Below are positions 28,667 through 37,310 of a DNA stretch of 51,395 nt, piece after piece. The stretch is from Streptomyces sp. MUM 178J (GTDB taxonomy: Bacteria; Actinomycetota; Actinomycetes; Streptomycetales; Streptomycetaceae). A model generated the notes under the pieces. The model had not been told where the DNA came from. It worked only from the letters and a program-made list of their open reading frames with translations, and searched no databases. The translations under genes were made by a program, and so were the position numbers. The stretch lies in NCBI RefSeq assembly GCF_022414575.1, contig NZ_JADWYQ010000045.1, positions 1-51,395 on the forward strand. Reading direction: 5' to 3'. Position 1 is the first letter of the stretch, and each line of letters opens with the position of its first letter.

Positions 28667-29017
28667 CTACTTGCCCAGGGGGAGCACATCGGCGTCGAAG
28701 CAGGTGCGCGCCCCGGTGTGGCAGGCCGCGCCCACCTGGTCGACCTTGACCAGAACCGTGTCCGCGTCGCAGTCGAGAGCGACGGACTTGACGTGCTGGA
28801 CATGGCCGGAGGTGTCGCCCTTGACCCAGTACTCCTGGCGGCTGCGGCTGTAGTAGGTGCAGCGTCCGGTGGTCAGGGTGCGGTGCAGGGCCTCGTCGTC
28901 CATCCACCCCAGCATCAGCACCTCGCCGGTGTCGTACTGCTGGGCGATGGCCGGAATCAGCCCGTCGGGGCTGCGCTTGAGACGGGCGGCGATGTCCGGG
29001 GCGAGATTGCTGGTCAT
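28667..29017 (-). CDS. hisI: Phosphoribosyl-AMP cyclohydrolase
   Basis: The 116-residue zinc enzyme opens the adenine ring of PR-AMP, the third step of histidine synthesis. It is the stand-alone cyclohydrolase without the HisE pyrophosphatase domain. Motifs: [28 protein letters not shown], then Zn ligands in [16 protein letters not shown] and [12 protein letters not shown] (three Cys). ATG 29017 is the only sensible start. The gene is far from the main his operon and instead heads the trpE run. It diverges from the TIGR03085 gene. Confidence 0.96.
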   Translation of the reverse strand: MTSNLAPDIAARLKRSPDGLIPAIAQQYDTGEVLMLGWMDDEALHRTLTTGRCTYYSRSRQEYWVKGDTSGHVQHVKSVALDCDADTVLVKVDQVGAACHTGARTCFDADVLPLGK

Positions 29018-29101
29018 GGGGACATTGTGCCGCGCCTCAGGTGGCCGCCCGGCGGTGCGTCCACTGGGCGGACAGGGGGCCGCCGCCGTACCCTGGCGGG
29101 C

Positions 29102-29734
29102 ATGTCGACCCATGCGAAGCGTGAACGGCTGTTGTTCGCCGACCTGTTGGAGGCGGCGGGCCCCGAGGCCACAACCCTGTGCGAGGGCTGGACCACCCGT
29201 GATCTGGCCGCCCACATAGTGCTCCGGGAGCGGCGGCCGGACGCGGCCGCCGGGATCGTGGTGGGTGCGCTCAAGGAGCGTATGGACCGGGTTCATTCGG
29301 AGTTCGCCGCGAAGCCGTACGAGGAGCTGATCCAGCTGATCCGTACGGGGCCGCCGCGGATGTCCCCGTACGGGATCAAGCAGATCGACGAGGCCGCGAA
29401 CACGGTCGAGTTCTACGTCCACGCCGAGGACGTGCGCCGGGCGCAGCCCGAGTGGACCCCGCGCGAGCTGGACGCGGTCTTCGAGAACGCCCTGTGGTCG
29501 CGGCTGGAGAAGGCGGCGCGACTGCTGGGGCGCCGTGCCCCGGTCGGCCTGGTTCTGCGCCGCCCGGACGGCCAGACGGCGGTCGCGCACCGCGGCACGC
29601 CGGTGGTCACGGTCACCGGAGAGCCCGGCGAGCTGATCATGTTCATGTACGGGCGCCAGGATGTGGCGCGGGTGGATCTGGAGGGCGACAAGGAGGCGAT
29701 CGAGCGGGTGCGTGAGGCGAAGCTGGGCTTCTAG
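29102..29734 (+). CDS. TIGR03085-like metal-binding (DinB/MDMPI-type) protein
   Basis: The 210-residue protein starts [23 protein letters not shown] and has [20 protein letters not shown], matching the mycothiol-dependent maleylpyruvate isomerase/DinB-like superfamily, whose His residues bind a metal (here His in DLAAHIV and in [13 protein letters not shown]). The family keeps the fold but most members have no assigned reaction; some are mycothiol-dependent transferases. There is no membrane segment. It is divergent from hisI and convergent with the MFS gene. Confidence 0.8.
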   Translation: MSTHAKRERLLFADLLEAAGPEATTLCEGWTTRDLAAHIVLRERRPDAAAGIVVGALKERMDRVHSEFAAKPYEELIQLIRTGPPRMSPYGIKQIDEAANTVEFYVHAEDVRRAQPEWTPRELDAVFENALWSRLEKAARLLGRRAPVGLVLRRPDGQTAVAHRGTPVVTVTGEPGELIMFMYGRQDVARVDLEGDKEAIERVREAKLGF

Positions 29735-29740
29735 GAAACT

Positions 29741-29771
29741 CCCCCGGGGCTCCGCCCCCGGCCCCCGCGCC
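29741..29771. repeat. Dispersed GC-rich intergenic element
   Basis: CCCCCGGGGCTCCGCCCCCG follows the stop of the TIGR03085 gene. It belongs to the same family as the elements at 19703, 29832 and 41050, and could also contribute to termination. Confidence 0.5.
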
Positions 29772-29814
29772 GCAAACGCAGGCGAGCTCAACAGACCCGT
29801 CCGGCGTTCGAGGA

Positions 29815-29832
29815 CACGGCCTTCAGGCCGTG
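29815..29832. terminator. Bidirectional terminator
   Basis: CACGGCC-TTCA-GGCCGTG is a 7-bp stem with a stable tetraloop between the convergent TIGR03085 and MFS genes. Confidence 0.6.
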
Positions 29833-29858
29833 CCGGGGGTCCGGGGGCGGCCCCCCGG
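29832..29858. repeat. Dispersed GC-rich intergenic element
   Basis: GCCGGGGGTCCGGGGGCGG adjoins the hairpin at 29815 and is near-identical to the start of the element at 41050-41074. Confidence 0.5.
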
Positions 29859-29915
29859 TTGCGGACGCGGCCCATCCCGCCGCTCCGCCCACCGTGCCGA
29901 CGGCAGACGCGGGCG

Positions 29916-31205
29916 TCAGCGCGGCAGGTCCGCCCGGCGCAGGGGTGTGCGCAGCAGCCCGTATACGCCTCCCGCCGCGCAGATCGCCGCGCTGACGGCG
30001 AAGACGGGAACGGTCCCCCACAGCGCGATGGCCGCGCCCGTGACGGGGAAGCTCAGCGGCGCCAGGCCCAGGCTGAGGAGTGTGGCCACGGAGGTGACCC
30101 GGCCGAGATGGGCCGGGTCGCTCTGCGTCTGGAGCAGCGCGTTGCACAGCACCCCGTTCAGGCCGGTCAGCAGGCCGATGACGACGGCGACGGCCGCTGC
30201 TGCGGCGGCGTTCGGCGCCACGGCGAGTGCCGCGACGGCCGCGGAGCCGGCGACGATCGCCAGGCCCTGGACGAGTCCGGCTCGCGGCACCCTGCCCCGG
30301 ACGGTGAGCAGCAGGGAGGCCGCGCCCGAGCCGACGGCGAAGCCGGCGAGGATCCAGCCCATGCCGGCTGCTCCCCAGCCGCGTTCGTCCGCGAGCAGCA
30401 CAAGCCCGATGTTCATGGGGCCGACGAAGCCCAGGTCGCTCAGCCCGATGACCGCCAGCAGCGGGCCCAGCACGCGGTGGCGGCGGATATGGCGCAGCCC
30501 GTCGACCAGATCCCGCAGCGGGGTGGTGGGCGTCGCCGGAGCGGGTGCGGACGTGTCGACCGGCAGCGGGGACAGTCGTACGGCGAGCAGCAGCGGCACC
30601 GAGAGCGCGAACAGCAGACCGGCTGCGCCGAATGCGGCGACCGGGCCGCCGACGGCGATGGCGAGCCCGCCCAGGGGCGCGCCGACGACGGTCGCGAGCC
30701 GGGTGGCGAGGCCGCGCATGCCCTGGATCCTGGCCAGCTGTCCGGGTGGGGCGATACGCGGCGGAAGTGCGCCGACGGCAGGCATGAACAGGGCGTCGAG
30801 CGCCCCGAAGACGACGGCGACGGCCGCGAGCAGCCACAGGCCGGGGTCGGCGGCGAGCAGCAGGGCGGCGAGCCCGAGCACGGTCACGGCACGTGCGGCG
30901 TCGCTGCCGATGACGACCCGGCGCGGCCCGACGCGGTCGGCGACCACGCCCCCGCCGAGCATCAGCAGGGCGCGCGGCACGGCGCTGACCGCGACTGCCG
31001 CGCCCGCCTCGGCGGGGCTGCCGCCGCGCACCGCGGCCCAGGACAGGGCCAGGTAGTAGACGCCGTCGCCGACGGCGGAGGCCGTGTACGCGCCGGCCCA
31101 CCGCAGCACATTGGCGTCGCGGTAGGCGGGGCGTTCAGGAGGGGACGCCGCCGTGCCCGGCGCGGCCGCGGCGGCGGCGGCGTCCTTTGCTATCCGACGA
31201 CCCAT
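29916..31205 (-). CDS. MFS transporter (EntS/drug exporter type)
   Basis: The 429-residue protein has about 12 membrane segments. A polar, Ala-rich N-terminus (1-25) is followed by [27 protein letters not shown]. The loop between helices 2 and 3 carries [22 protein letters not shown], the MFS G-x-x-x-D-R-x-G-R/P-R signature. The overall pattern is that of the MFS_3/EntS-like exporters. The substrate is unknown. The gap of 179 bp after hisF, with a perfect 20-bp palindrome, suggests separate control from the his operon. No clear ribosome binding site is seen before ATG 31205. Confidence 0.88.
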   Translation of the reverse strand: MGRRIAKDAAAAAAAPGTAASPPERPAYRDANVLRWAGAYTASAVGDGVYYLALSWAAVRGGSPAEAGAAVAVSAVPRALLMLGGGVVADRVGPRRVVIGSDAARAVTVLGLAALLLAADPGLWLLAAVAVVFGALDALFMPAVGALPPRIAPPGQLARIQGMRGLATRLATVVGAPLGGLAIAVGGPVAAFGAAGLLFALSVPLLLAVRLSPLPVDTSAPAPATPTTPLRDLVDGLRHIRRHRVLGPLLAVIGLSDLGFVGPMNIGLVLLADERGWGAAGMGWILAGFAVGSGAASLLLTVRGRVPRAGLVQGLAIVAGSAAVAALAVAPNAAAAAAVAVVIGLLTGLNGVLCNALLQTQSDPAHLGRVTSVATLLSLGLAPLSFPVTGAAIALWGTVPVFAVSAAICAAGGVYGLLRTPLRRADLPR

Positions 31206-31353
31206 GCGGCGGGCCGTGCCCGGACCGGGCGGCGTCGACGCCGGCGCTTCGCACCGGGTGCCGGGGCGTCGCGCGCCGGCCGACGGAGGCCGGGGCCCGG
31301 CTCCGCGTCCGCCGTGCCCGGTTCGGCCGGCTCGCCGCCCGTTCGGCAGACCG

Positions 31354-31373
31354 TGATCGCAAACATGCGATCA
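31354..31373. promoter_or_regulatory. Perfect 20-bp palindrome between hisF and the MFS gene
   Basis: TGATCGCA-AACA-TGCGATCA. It lies 12 bp after the hisF stop and 149 bp upstream of the MFS start. It may be a his-operon terminator without U-tract, or an operator (TetR/MarR-like symmetry) for the exporter. Confidence 0.5.
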
Positions 31374-31384
31374 TGGTATGGCCG

Positions 31385-32140
31385 TCAGCGCACCGGGTGC
31401 CCGGCTTTTCGGAGGGTCTCCTTGACCTGGGAGATCCGGAGGTCGCCGAAGTGGAAGACCGATGCCGCGAGCACCGCGTCCGCGCCCGCCTCGATCGCCG
31501 GGGGGAAGTCCGCCAGCCGGCCCGCGCCGCCGCTGGCGATGACGGGGACCGTGACGTGCTTGCGCACGGCGGCGATCATCTCCGTGTCGTAGCCGTCCTT
31601 GGTGCCGTCGGCGTCCATGGAGTTGAGCAGGATCTCGCCCGCGCCCAGCTCCGCCGCGCGGTGGGCCCATTCGACCGCGTCGATGCCGGTTCCGCGGCGG
31701 CCGCCGTGGGTGGTGACCTCGAAGGATCCCGTCTCGGTGCGGCGGGCGTCCACCGACAGCACCAGGACCTGGCGGCCGAAGCGTTCGGCGATCTCCCGGA
31801 TCAGTTCGGGGCGTGCGATGGCCGCCGTGTTGACGCCGACCTTGTCCGCGCCGGCCCGCAGCAGCTTGTCGACGTCCTCCGGCGAGCGGACGCCGCCGCC
31901 GACGGTGAGCGGGATGAAGACCTGCTCGGCGGTGCGGCGCACCACGTCGTATGTCGTCTCGCGGTTGCCTGAGGAGGCCGTGATGTCGAGGAACGTCAGC
32001 TCGTCGGCGCCCTCGGCGTCGTACAGCTTGGCCATTTCGACGGGGTCGCCCGCATCGCGCAGGTTCTGGAAGTTGACCCCCTTGACGACCCGGCCGTTGT
32101 CCACGTCCAGGCAGGGGATGACTCGGATCGCGAGAGTCAT
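31385..32140 (-). CDS. hisF: Imidazole glycerol phosphate synthase cyclase subunit
   Basis: The 251-residue TIM barrel, with HisH, converts PRFAR and ammonia to imidazole glycerol phosphate and AICAR. Catalytic Asp11 is in [16 protein letters not shown] and the second Asp in [17 protein letters not shown]. Phosphate sites are [13 protein letters not shown] and [12 protein letters not shown]. The start codon overlaps the ridA stop (ATGA). It is the last gene of the main his operon. Confidence 0.98.
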   Translation of the reverse strand: MTLAIRVIPCLDVDNGRVVKGVNFQNLRDAGDPVEMAKLYDAEGADELTFLDITASSGNRETTYDVVRRTAEQVFIPLTVGGGVRSPEDVDKLLRAGADKVGVNTAAIARPELIREIAERFGRQVLVLSVDARRTETGSFEVTTHGGRRGTGIDAVEWAHRAAELGAGEILLNSMDADGTKDGYDTEMIAAVRKHVTVPVIASGGAGRLADFPPAIEAGADAVLAASVFHFGDLRISQVKETLRKAGHPVR

Positions 32141-32553
32141 GCGCCGTCGCCTCCTCTGTCTTCAGGGTCTCGGTAGGCCTCGACCTCGACCTCGACGATC
32201 AGGCCGGGGTCGACGAAGCCGTCGACGATGAGCATCGACGCGGCCGGGCGGACCTCGCCGAACAGCTCCCTGTGGGCCCGGCCCACCTCGTCCACGTCGC
32301 GGGCGTGGGTGATGTACATGCGGGTGCGCACCACGTGCTCCGCCCGCAGGCCGAGCTCCTTCAGCGCGTCCAGCGCCACGCCGAAGGCGGTGACGGCCTG
32401 GTCGTACGGGCCGCCGGCGGCGACGTGGCCGTTCACGACGGAGGTGCAGCCGGAGACAAGGACCATCCCGTTGGGCAGCTCGACGGCCCGGGAGTAACCG
32501 AAGGCCTCCTCCCAGGGGCCGTCGGAGCCGATGCGGCGTACGGAGCGGGTCAT
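32137..32553 (-). CDS. RidA family protein inside the his operon
   Basis: The 138-residue protein is a Rid/YjgF/UK114 family member: the N-terminal [44 protein letters not shown], then [27 protein letters not shown] and [26 protein letters not shown]. The Arg in RTRMY and the C-terminal Glu-containing EVEVEAY block are the positions of the ligand-binding Arg and the terminal strand in RidA proteins. RidA hydrolyses reactive enamine/imine intermediates to keto acids. It overlaps priA and hisF by 4 bp, so it is made together with histidine enzymes. The Rid subgroup cannot be assigned by eye. Confidence 0.88.
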   Translation of the reverse strand: MTRSVRRIGSDGPWEEAFGYSRAVELPNGMVLVSGCTSVVNGHVAAGGPYDQAVTAFGVALDALKELGLRAEHVVRTRMYITHARDVDEVGRAHRELFGEVRPAASMLIVDGFVDPGLIVEVEVEAYRDPEDRGGDGA

Positions 32554-33290
32554 GCGCGGGCCACCGTCGCAAGCGCTTCTTCCAGGGTGAACGCCTTGGC
32601 GTACAGGGCCTTGCCGACGATCGCGCCCTCGACGCCCTGCGGCACCAGGGAGGCCAGCGCCCGCAGGTCGTCCAGCGAGGACACGCCGCCGGAGGCGACG
32701 ACGGGCTTGTCGGTGGCGGCGCAGACATTGCGCAGCAGCTCCAGGTTGGGGCCCTGCAGTGTGCCGTCCTTGGCGATGTCGGTGACGACGTAGCGGGCAC
32801 AGCCCTCGGAGTCGAGGCGGGCCAGCGTCTCGTACAGATCGCCGCCGTCGCGCGTCCAGCCGCGGCCGCGCAGCGTGGTGCCGCGGACGTCCAGGCCGAC
32901 CGCGATCTTGTCGCCGTGCTGCGCGATGACCTTGGCGACCCACTCGGGGGTCTCCAGGGCCGCGGTGCCCAGGTTGACCCGGGTGCAGCCGGTGGCCAGC
33001 GCGGCGGCCAGGGAGGCGTCGTCGCGGATGCCGCCGGACAGCTCGACCTTGATGCCGTGACCCGCGATGCTCCCGGTCACCTCCGCGATCAGCTCACGGT
33101 TGTCGCCCGTGCCGAAGGCGGCGTCCAGGTCCACCAGGTGCAGCCATTCGGCGCCTGCGCGCTGCCAGGTCAGGGCCGCCTCCAGCGGGGAGCCGTAGGA
33201 GGTCTCCGTGCCGGACTCGCCGTGCACCAGGCGGACGGCCTGACCGTCGCGGACGTCGACTGCGGGGAGGAGTTCAAGCTGCTGAGCCAT
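32550..33290 (-). CDS. priA: Bifunctional phosphoribosyl isomerase PriA (HisA/TrpF)
   Basis: The 246-residue TIM barrel isomerises ProFAR (histidine path) and, in actinomycetes, also PRA (tryptophan path). Catalytic Asp11 is in [15 protein letters not shown], and the second Asp is in [35 protein letters not shown] carries the flexible-loop Arg and Trp typical of Pri[12 protein letters not shown] and [12 protein letters not shown] are phosphate-binding regions. The dual role rests on known Streptomyces/Mycobacterium PriA and on the absence of a trpF here. It starts 2 bp after the hisH stop and overlaps ridA by ATGA. Confidence 0.95.
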   Translation of the reverse strand: MAQQLELLPAVDVRDGQAVRLVHGESGTETSYGSPLEAALTWQRAGAEWLHLVDLDAAFGTGDNRELIAEVTGSIAGHGIKVELSGGIRDDASLAAALATGCTRVNLGTAALETPEWVAKVIAQHGDKIAVGLDVRGTTLRGRGWTRDGGDLYETLARLDSEGCARYVVTDIAKDGTLQGPNLELLRNVCAATDKPVVASGGVSSLDDLRALASLVPQGVEGAIVGKALYAKAFTLEEALATVARA

Positions 33291-33292
33291 GA

Positions 33293-33934
33293 TCAGAGAG
33301 TCTCGATCCAATTGGTGAGGAGCTGGGCGCCGGCGTCGCCGGACTTCTCGGGGTGGAACTGGGTGGCCCACAGGGCGTTGTTCTCGACGGCGGCGACGAA
33401 CTTCTCGCCGTGCGTCGCCCAGGTGACGCTCGGGGAGCGCATGGCGGGGTTGGTGATCTGGAGCTCCCAGTCGTGCACGGCGTAGGAGTGCACGAAGTAG
33501 AAGCGTGCGTCGGGGTCGACGCCGGCGAAGAGCCGGCTGTCGGCGGGCGCCTCGACGGTGTTCCAGCCCATGTGGGGGACGACGGGGGCCTTCAGCGGTC
33601 CGACGGTTCCGGGCCACTCGTCGAGCCCCTCGCTCTCCACGCCGTGCTCGATGCCGCGGGCGAAGAGGATCTGCATGCCGACGCAGATGCCCATGACCGG
33701 GCGGCCGCCGGACAGCCGGCGGCCGATGACCCAGTCGCCTCGGGCCCGCTTGAGGCCCTCCATGCAGGCGGAGAAGGCGCCGACGCCGGGGACCAGGAGC
33801 CCGTCGGCGTTCATGGCGGCGTCGTAGTCACGGGTGATCTCGACATCTGCGCCGACGCGGGCGAGTGCACGCTCGGCGGAGCGGACGTTGCCGAAGCCGT
33901 AGTCGAGGACGACGACCTTCTTCGGTGTGCTCAT
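33293..33934 (-). CDS. hisH: Imidazole glycerol phosphate synthase glutaminase subunit
   Basis: The 213-residue class I glutamine amidotransferase supplies ammonia to HisF. The catalytic Cys lies in [14 protein letters not shown], and the His/Glu pair lies in [32 protein letters not shown] opens the protein. Start ATG 33934 lies 7 bp after the stop of the small membrane protein gene. In most bacteria hisB and hisH are adjacent; here a 55-residue membrane protein sits between them. Confidence 0.97.
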   Translation of the reverse strand: MSTPKKVVVLDYGFGNVRSAERALARVGADVEITRDYDAAMNADGLLVPGVGAFSACMEGLKRARGDWVIGRRLSGGRPVMGICVGMQILFARGIEHGVESEGLDEWPGTVGPLKAPVVPHMGWNTVEAPADSRLFAGVDPDARFYFVHSYAVHDWELQITNPAMRSPSVTWATHGEKFVAAVENNALWATQFHPEKSGDAGAQLLTNWIETL

Positions 33935-33941
33935 GCTGCTG

Positions 33942-34109
33942 CTACCCCCAGATTCCCTGGATTCGCAGGACCCCGGCGAGCAGGCACATCGAGGAGGCGA
34001 GCGCCAGCAGGATGATCACGCCCTTCGGCATCTGCTGTTTGGAGAAGGAGTACGCGCCGCCGGCCAGGAACAGACCGACCGCGATCAGGACGGTCGACAG
34101 CCCTGTCAC
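33942..34109 (-). CDS. 55-residue membrane protein between hisB and hisH
   Basis: The protein starts at the GTG (34109) that overlaps the hisB stop as GTGA; a longer frame to 34202 runs inside hisB and is unlikely. Two hydrophobic segments ([20 protein letters not shown] and [18 protein letters not shown]) are joined by a short basic loop (SKQQMPKG), so both ends should lie on the same side of the membrane. No known family motif. Coupling to hisB and hisH by overlap or tight spacing shows it is co-translated with histidine enzymes. Its function is unknown. Confidence 0.8.
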   Translation of the reverse strand: MTGLSTVLIAVGLFLAGGAYSFSKQQMPKGVIILLALASSMCLLAGVLRIQGIWG

Positions 34110-34699
34110 AGCGCGCCCTTCGTGGAGGGAAGGATTCCGGCCGCGCGCGGGTCTCGCTCCGAGGCGTAGCGCAGGGCCCGCGCCAGCGCCTTGAACTGGC
34201 ACTCCACGATGTGGTGCGCATTGCGCCCGTACGGCACGTGGACGTGCAGGGCGATCTGCGCCTGCGCGACGAACGACTCCAGGATGTGCCGGGTCATCGT
34301 CGTGTCATAGGCGCCGATCATCGGGGCCATGTTCTCCGGCTCGCTGTGCACCAGGTACGGGCGGCCGGAGAGGTCCACCGTCACCTGGGCGAGCGACTCG
34401 TCCAGCGGGACGGTGCAGTTGCCGAAGCGGTAGATGCCGACCTTGTCCCCGAGCGCCTGCTTGAACGCGGCGCCGAGCGCGAGGGCGGTGTCCTCGATGG
34501 TGTGGTGGCTGTCGATGTGCAGGTCGCCGTCGGTCTTCACGGTGAGGTCGAACAGGCCGTGCCGGCCCAGCTGGTCGAGCATGTGGTCAAAGAAGCCGAC
34601 CCCGGTCGACACATCGACCTTGCCGGTGCCGTCGAGGTCCAGCTCGACGACGACCGAGGTCTCCTTGGTGGTGCGCTCGACTCTTCCTACGCGGCTCAT
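34106..34699 (-). CDS. hisB: Imidazoleglycerol-phosphate dehydratase
   Basis: The 197-residue Mn-dependent enzyme converts IGP to imidazole acetol phosphate. It is the dehydratase alone; there is no N-terminal phosphatase domain as in enterobacteria. Metal-binding motifs [32 protein letters not shown] and [17 protein letters not shown] are present. ATG 34699 overlaps the hisC stop (ATGA). Confidence 0.98.
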   Translation of the reverse strand: MSRVGRVERTTKETSVVVELDLDGTGKVDVSTGVGFFDHMLDQLGRHGLFDLTVKTDGDLHIDSHHTIEDTALALGAAFKQALGDKVGIYRFGNCTVPLDESLAQVTVDLSGRPYLVHSEPENMAPMIGAYDTTMTRHILESFVAQAQIALHVHVPYGRNAHHIVECQFKALARALRYASERDPRAAGILPSTKGAL

Positions 34700-35832
34700 G
34701 AGCCCTGCTCCTTCTTCAGTGCGCGAACCGCATCGAGGAACGCGTCGTTCTCTTCGGGGGTGCCGGCGGTGACTCGCAGCCACCCCGGCACGCCGTTGTC
34801 ACGGACGAGGACGCCCCGGTCGAGGAGGCGCCGCCAGGCCGCGTGGGTGGCCCCCTCGCCGTCGAATCGGCCGAACTGGACGAAGTTGGCGTCGGATTCG
34901 GTCACCTCGTATCCGGTCGCGCGCAGCTCGGCGACGAGCCGGTCCCGCTCCCGCTTGAGCTGCTCGACGTACTTCAGCAGCGTATCGGTGTGCTCCAGGG
35001 CGGCGAGCGCGACGGCCTGGGTGACGGCGGAGAGGTGGTACGGCAGCCGCACCAGCTGGACGGCGTCGACGACGGCCGGGTGGGCCGCGAGATAGCCCAG
35101 GCGCAGTCCGGCCGCGCCGAAGGCCTTCGACATGGTGCGGGAGATCACCAGGTTGGGCCGGCCCTCGATCAGCGGCAGCAGCGAGGGCCGGTGGCTGAAC
35201 TCGACGTACGCCTCGTCCACGACCACCATCGACGGCTTGGCCGCCTGGGCCGCTTCGTAGAGCGCGAGGACGGTCTCGGCGTCCACCGCCGTGCCGGTCG
35301 GGTTGTTGGGCGAGGTGATGAAGACGACGTCCGGCCGGTGCCGGGCGATCGCCGCGGACGCCGACGCCACGTCGATCGTGAAGTCCGCGCTGCGCGGGCC
35401 GGAGATCCAGCCGGTGCCGGTGGAGCGGGAGATCAGGCCGTGCATCGAGTACGAGGGCTCGAAGCCGATGGCGAGCCGGCCGGGGCCGCCGAAGGTCTGG
35501 AGCAGCTGCTGGAGGACCTCGTTGGAGCCGTTGGCCGCCCAGACGTTCGCCCGCCCCACCTCGTGTCCGGCGGTGCGGGTGAGATAGCGGGCCAGCTCGG
35601 TGCGCAGCTCGACCGCGTCCCGGTCGGGGTAGCGGTTGAGCCCGCGCGCGGCCTCCCGCACCCGCTCGGCGATCCGCTCGACGAGCGGCTCGGGCAGCGG
35701 ATACGGGTTCTCGTTGGTGTTCAGCTGCACGGGAACGTCGAGCTGCGGCGCGCCGTAGGGGGACTTGCCGCGCAGTTCGTCCCGGACGGGCAGTTCGTCC
35801 CAGGGGGACGTGGAGCGGTTGCCGAAGGTCAC
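34696..35832 (-). CDS. hisC: Histidinol-phosphate aminotransferase
   Basis: The 378-residue PLP enzyme transfers the amino group of glutamate to imidazole acetol phosphate. [14 protein letters not shown] is the substrate-phosphate loop. [14 protein letters not shown] and VVDEAYVEF are the PLP-contact strands, and the PLP Lys is in [18 protein letters not shown] use GTG 35832 ([15 protein letters not shown]), which overlaps the hisD stop as GTGA and has AAGGTG upstream, rather than the first in-frame start at 35850. Confidence 0.96.
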   Translation of the reverse strand: MTFGNRSTSPWDELPVRDELRGKSPYGAPQLDVPVQLNTNENPYPLPEPLVERIAERVREAARGLNRYPDRDAVELRTELARYLTRTAGHEVGRANVWAANGSNEVLQQLLQTFGGPGRLAIGFEPSYSMHGLISRSTGTGWISGPRSADFTIDVASASAAIARHRPDVVFITSPNNPTGTAVDAETVLALYEAAQAAKPSMVVVDEAYVEFSHRPSLLPLIEGRPNLVISRTMSKAFGAAGLRLGYLAAHPAVVDAVQLVRLPYHLSAVTQAVALAALEHTDTLLKYVEQLKRERDRLVAELRATGYEVTESDANFVQFGRFDGEGATHAAWRRLLDRGVLVRDNGVPGWLRVTAGTPEENDAFLDAVRALKKEQGS

Positions 35833-37151
35833 TGGCCGGGCACCTTCCACTCAAACCGGGCCTTCATCGCGGCGCCGTGCGCCGGGAGGTCCTCGGCCTC
35901 CGCGAGCGCCACCACGTGGTGGGTGACCTCGGCCAGCGCGTCGCGCGAGTAGTCGACGATGTGGATGCCGCGCAGGAAGGACTGCACGGACAGGCCGGAG
36001 GAGTGGCAGGCGCAGCCGCCGGTCGGCAGGACGTGGTTGGAGCCGGCGCAGTAGTCGCCGAGGGAGACCGGGGACCACGGCCCGACGAAGATCGCCCCCG
36101 CGTTGCGCACGCGTGCGGCGACCCCGGCGGCGTCGGCGGTCTGGATCTCCAGGTGCTCGGCGCCGTACGCGTCGACGACCTTGAGGCCCTCTTCCACTCC
36201 GTCGACGAGGACGACGGCGGACTGGCGGCCGCTGAGGGCGGGCACGATCCGGTCCTCGACGTGCTTGGTGGCGGCGATCTGGGGCTCCAGCTCGCGCTCG
36301 ACGGCGTCGGCCAGCTCGACGGAGCCGGTGACCAGAACGGCCGCGGCGAGCGGGTCGTGCTCCGCCTGGCTGATCAGGTCGGCCGCGATGTGCACCGGGT
36401 CCGCGGTGGCGTCCGCGAGGATCGCGATCTCCGTCGGGCCCGCCTCGGTGTCGATGCCGATCCTGCCGGTGAAGTAGCGCTTGGCCGCGGCGACCCAGAT
36501 GTTGCCGGGGCCGGTGACCATGTTCGCGGGTGCGCAGTCCTCGGTCCCGTAGGCGAACATCGCGACGGCCTGGGCGCCGCCGACCGCGTACACCTCGTCC
36601 ACGCCGAGGAGGGCGCAGGCGGCGAGGATCGTCGGGTGCGGCAGGCCGCCGTGCTCCTTCTGGGCGGGCGAGGCCAGGGCGATGGACTCGACGCCCGCCT
36701 CCTGCGCGGGCACCGCGTTCATGACCACGGAGGAGGGGTAGACGGAGCGGCCGCCGGGGGCGTACAGGCCGACGCGCTCGACCGGCACCCACTTCTCGGT
36801 CACCGTGCCGCCGGGCGTCACCTGGGTGGTGTGCGGACTGCGGCGCTGGGCGCGGTGGACGATCCTGGCGCGCCGGATCGACTCCTCCAGGGCGGCTCTG
36901 ACCTGCGGGTCGAGCTGCTCCAGCGCCCGGGTGAGCGCGGCGGCGGGCACCCGCACCTGGTCCAGGGTGACCCCGTCGAACTTCTCCGTGTACTCGATCA
37001 GCGCCGCGGTGCCGCGATGATGCACGTCCTCGCAGATCGGCCGCACCTTCGCAAGGGCGGCTTCCACGTCGAACTCGGCACGGGGCAGCAGCGCACGCAG
37101 GGCGGCGCCCTCGGGGAGGGCGTCGCCGCGCAGATCGATTCGAGAGATCAC
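35829..37151 (-). CDS. hisD: Histidinol dehydrogenase
   Basis: The 440-residue zinc enzyme oxidises histidinol to histidine in two NAD-dependent steps. Recognisable blocks: [46 protein letters not shown], and the C-terminal [17 protein letters not shown], with active-site Glu/His residues in between. I use GTG 37151 ([15 protein letters not shown]); an ATG seven codons upstream (37172) is an alternative, and neither has a strong ribosome binding site. It is the first gene of the his operon. A palindrome 42-58 bp upstream is the likely control site. Confidence 0.95.
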   Translation of the reverse strand: MISRIDLRGDALPEGAALRALLPRAEFDVEAALAKVRPICEDVHHRGTAALIEYTEKFDGVTLDQVRVPAAALTRALEQLDPQVRAALEESIRRARIVHRAQRRSPHTTQVTPGGTVTEKWVPVERVGLYAPGGRSVYPSSVVMNAVPAQEAGVESIALASPAQKEHGGLPHPTILAACALLGVDEVYAVGGAQAVAMFAYGTEDCAPANMVTGPGNIWVAAAKRYFTGRIGIDTEAGPTEIAILADATADPVHIAADLISQAEHDPLAAAVLVTGSVELADAVERELEPQIAATKHVEDRIVPALSGRQSAVVLVDGVEEGLKVVDAYGAEHLEIQTADAAGVAARVRNAGAIFVGPWSPVSLGDYCAGSNHVLPTGGCACHSSGLSVQSFLRGIHIVDYSRDALAEVTHHVVALAEAEDLPAHGAAMKARFEWKVPGQ

Positions 37152-37192
37152 GGAACCAATTCTCTCAGACCCCATCAGGCCGTCGGTCTCCC

Positions 37193-37209
37193 GTATCACT
37201 GGCTGATAC
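37193..37209. promoter_or_regulatory. Palindrome in the hisD promoter region
   Basis: GTATCA-CTGGC-TGATAC is a perfect 6-bp inverted repeat in the 159-bp region between divergent hisD and the gene at 37311. It is 42-58 bp upstream of hisD, where a promoter should lie, so it may be an operator for the histidine operon. Confidence 0.5.
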
Positions 37210-37310
37210 ACGCCCACCCACCCCACGACGTGACCATGACCACTAGCGTTCAGTCCGTCACTCAGCGGGAAGAACAGCTGTACGAACTTGACGGAAGCGG
37301 AGGGGCGGCA

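Noticed and set aside
28655..29101. Search for a trp leader peptide/attenuator before trpE
   Set aside because: hisI ends 11 bp before trpE, and the 84-bp region upstream of hisI has no short frame with tandem Trp codons.
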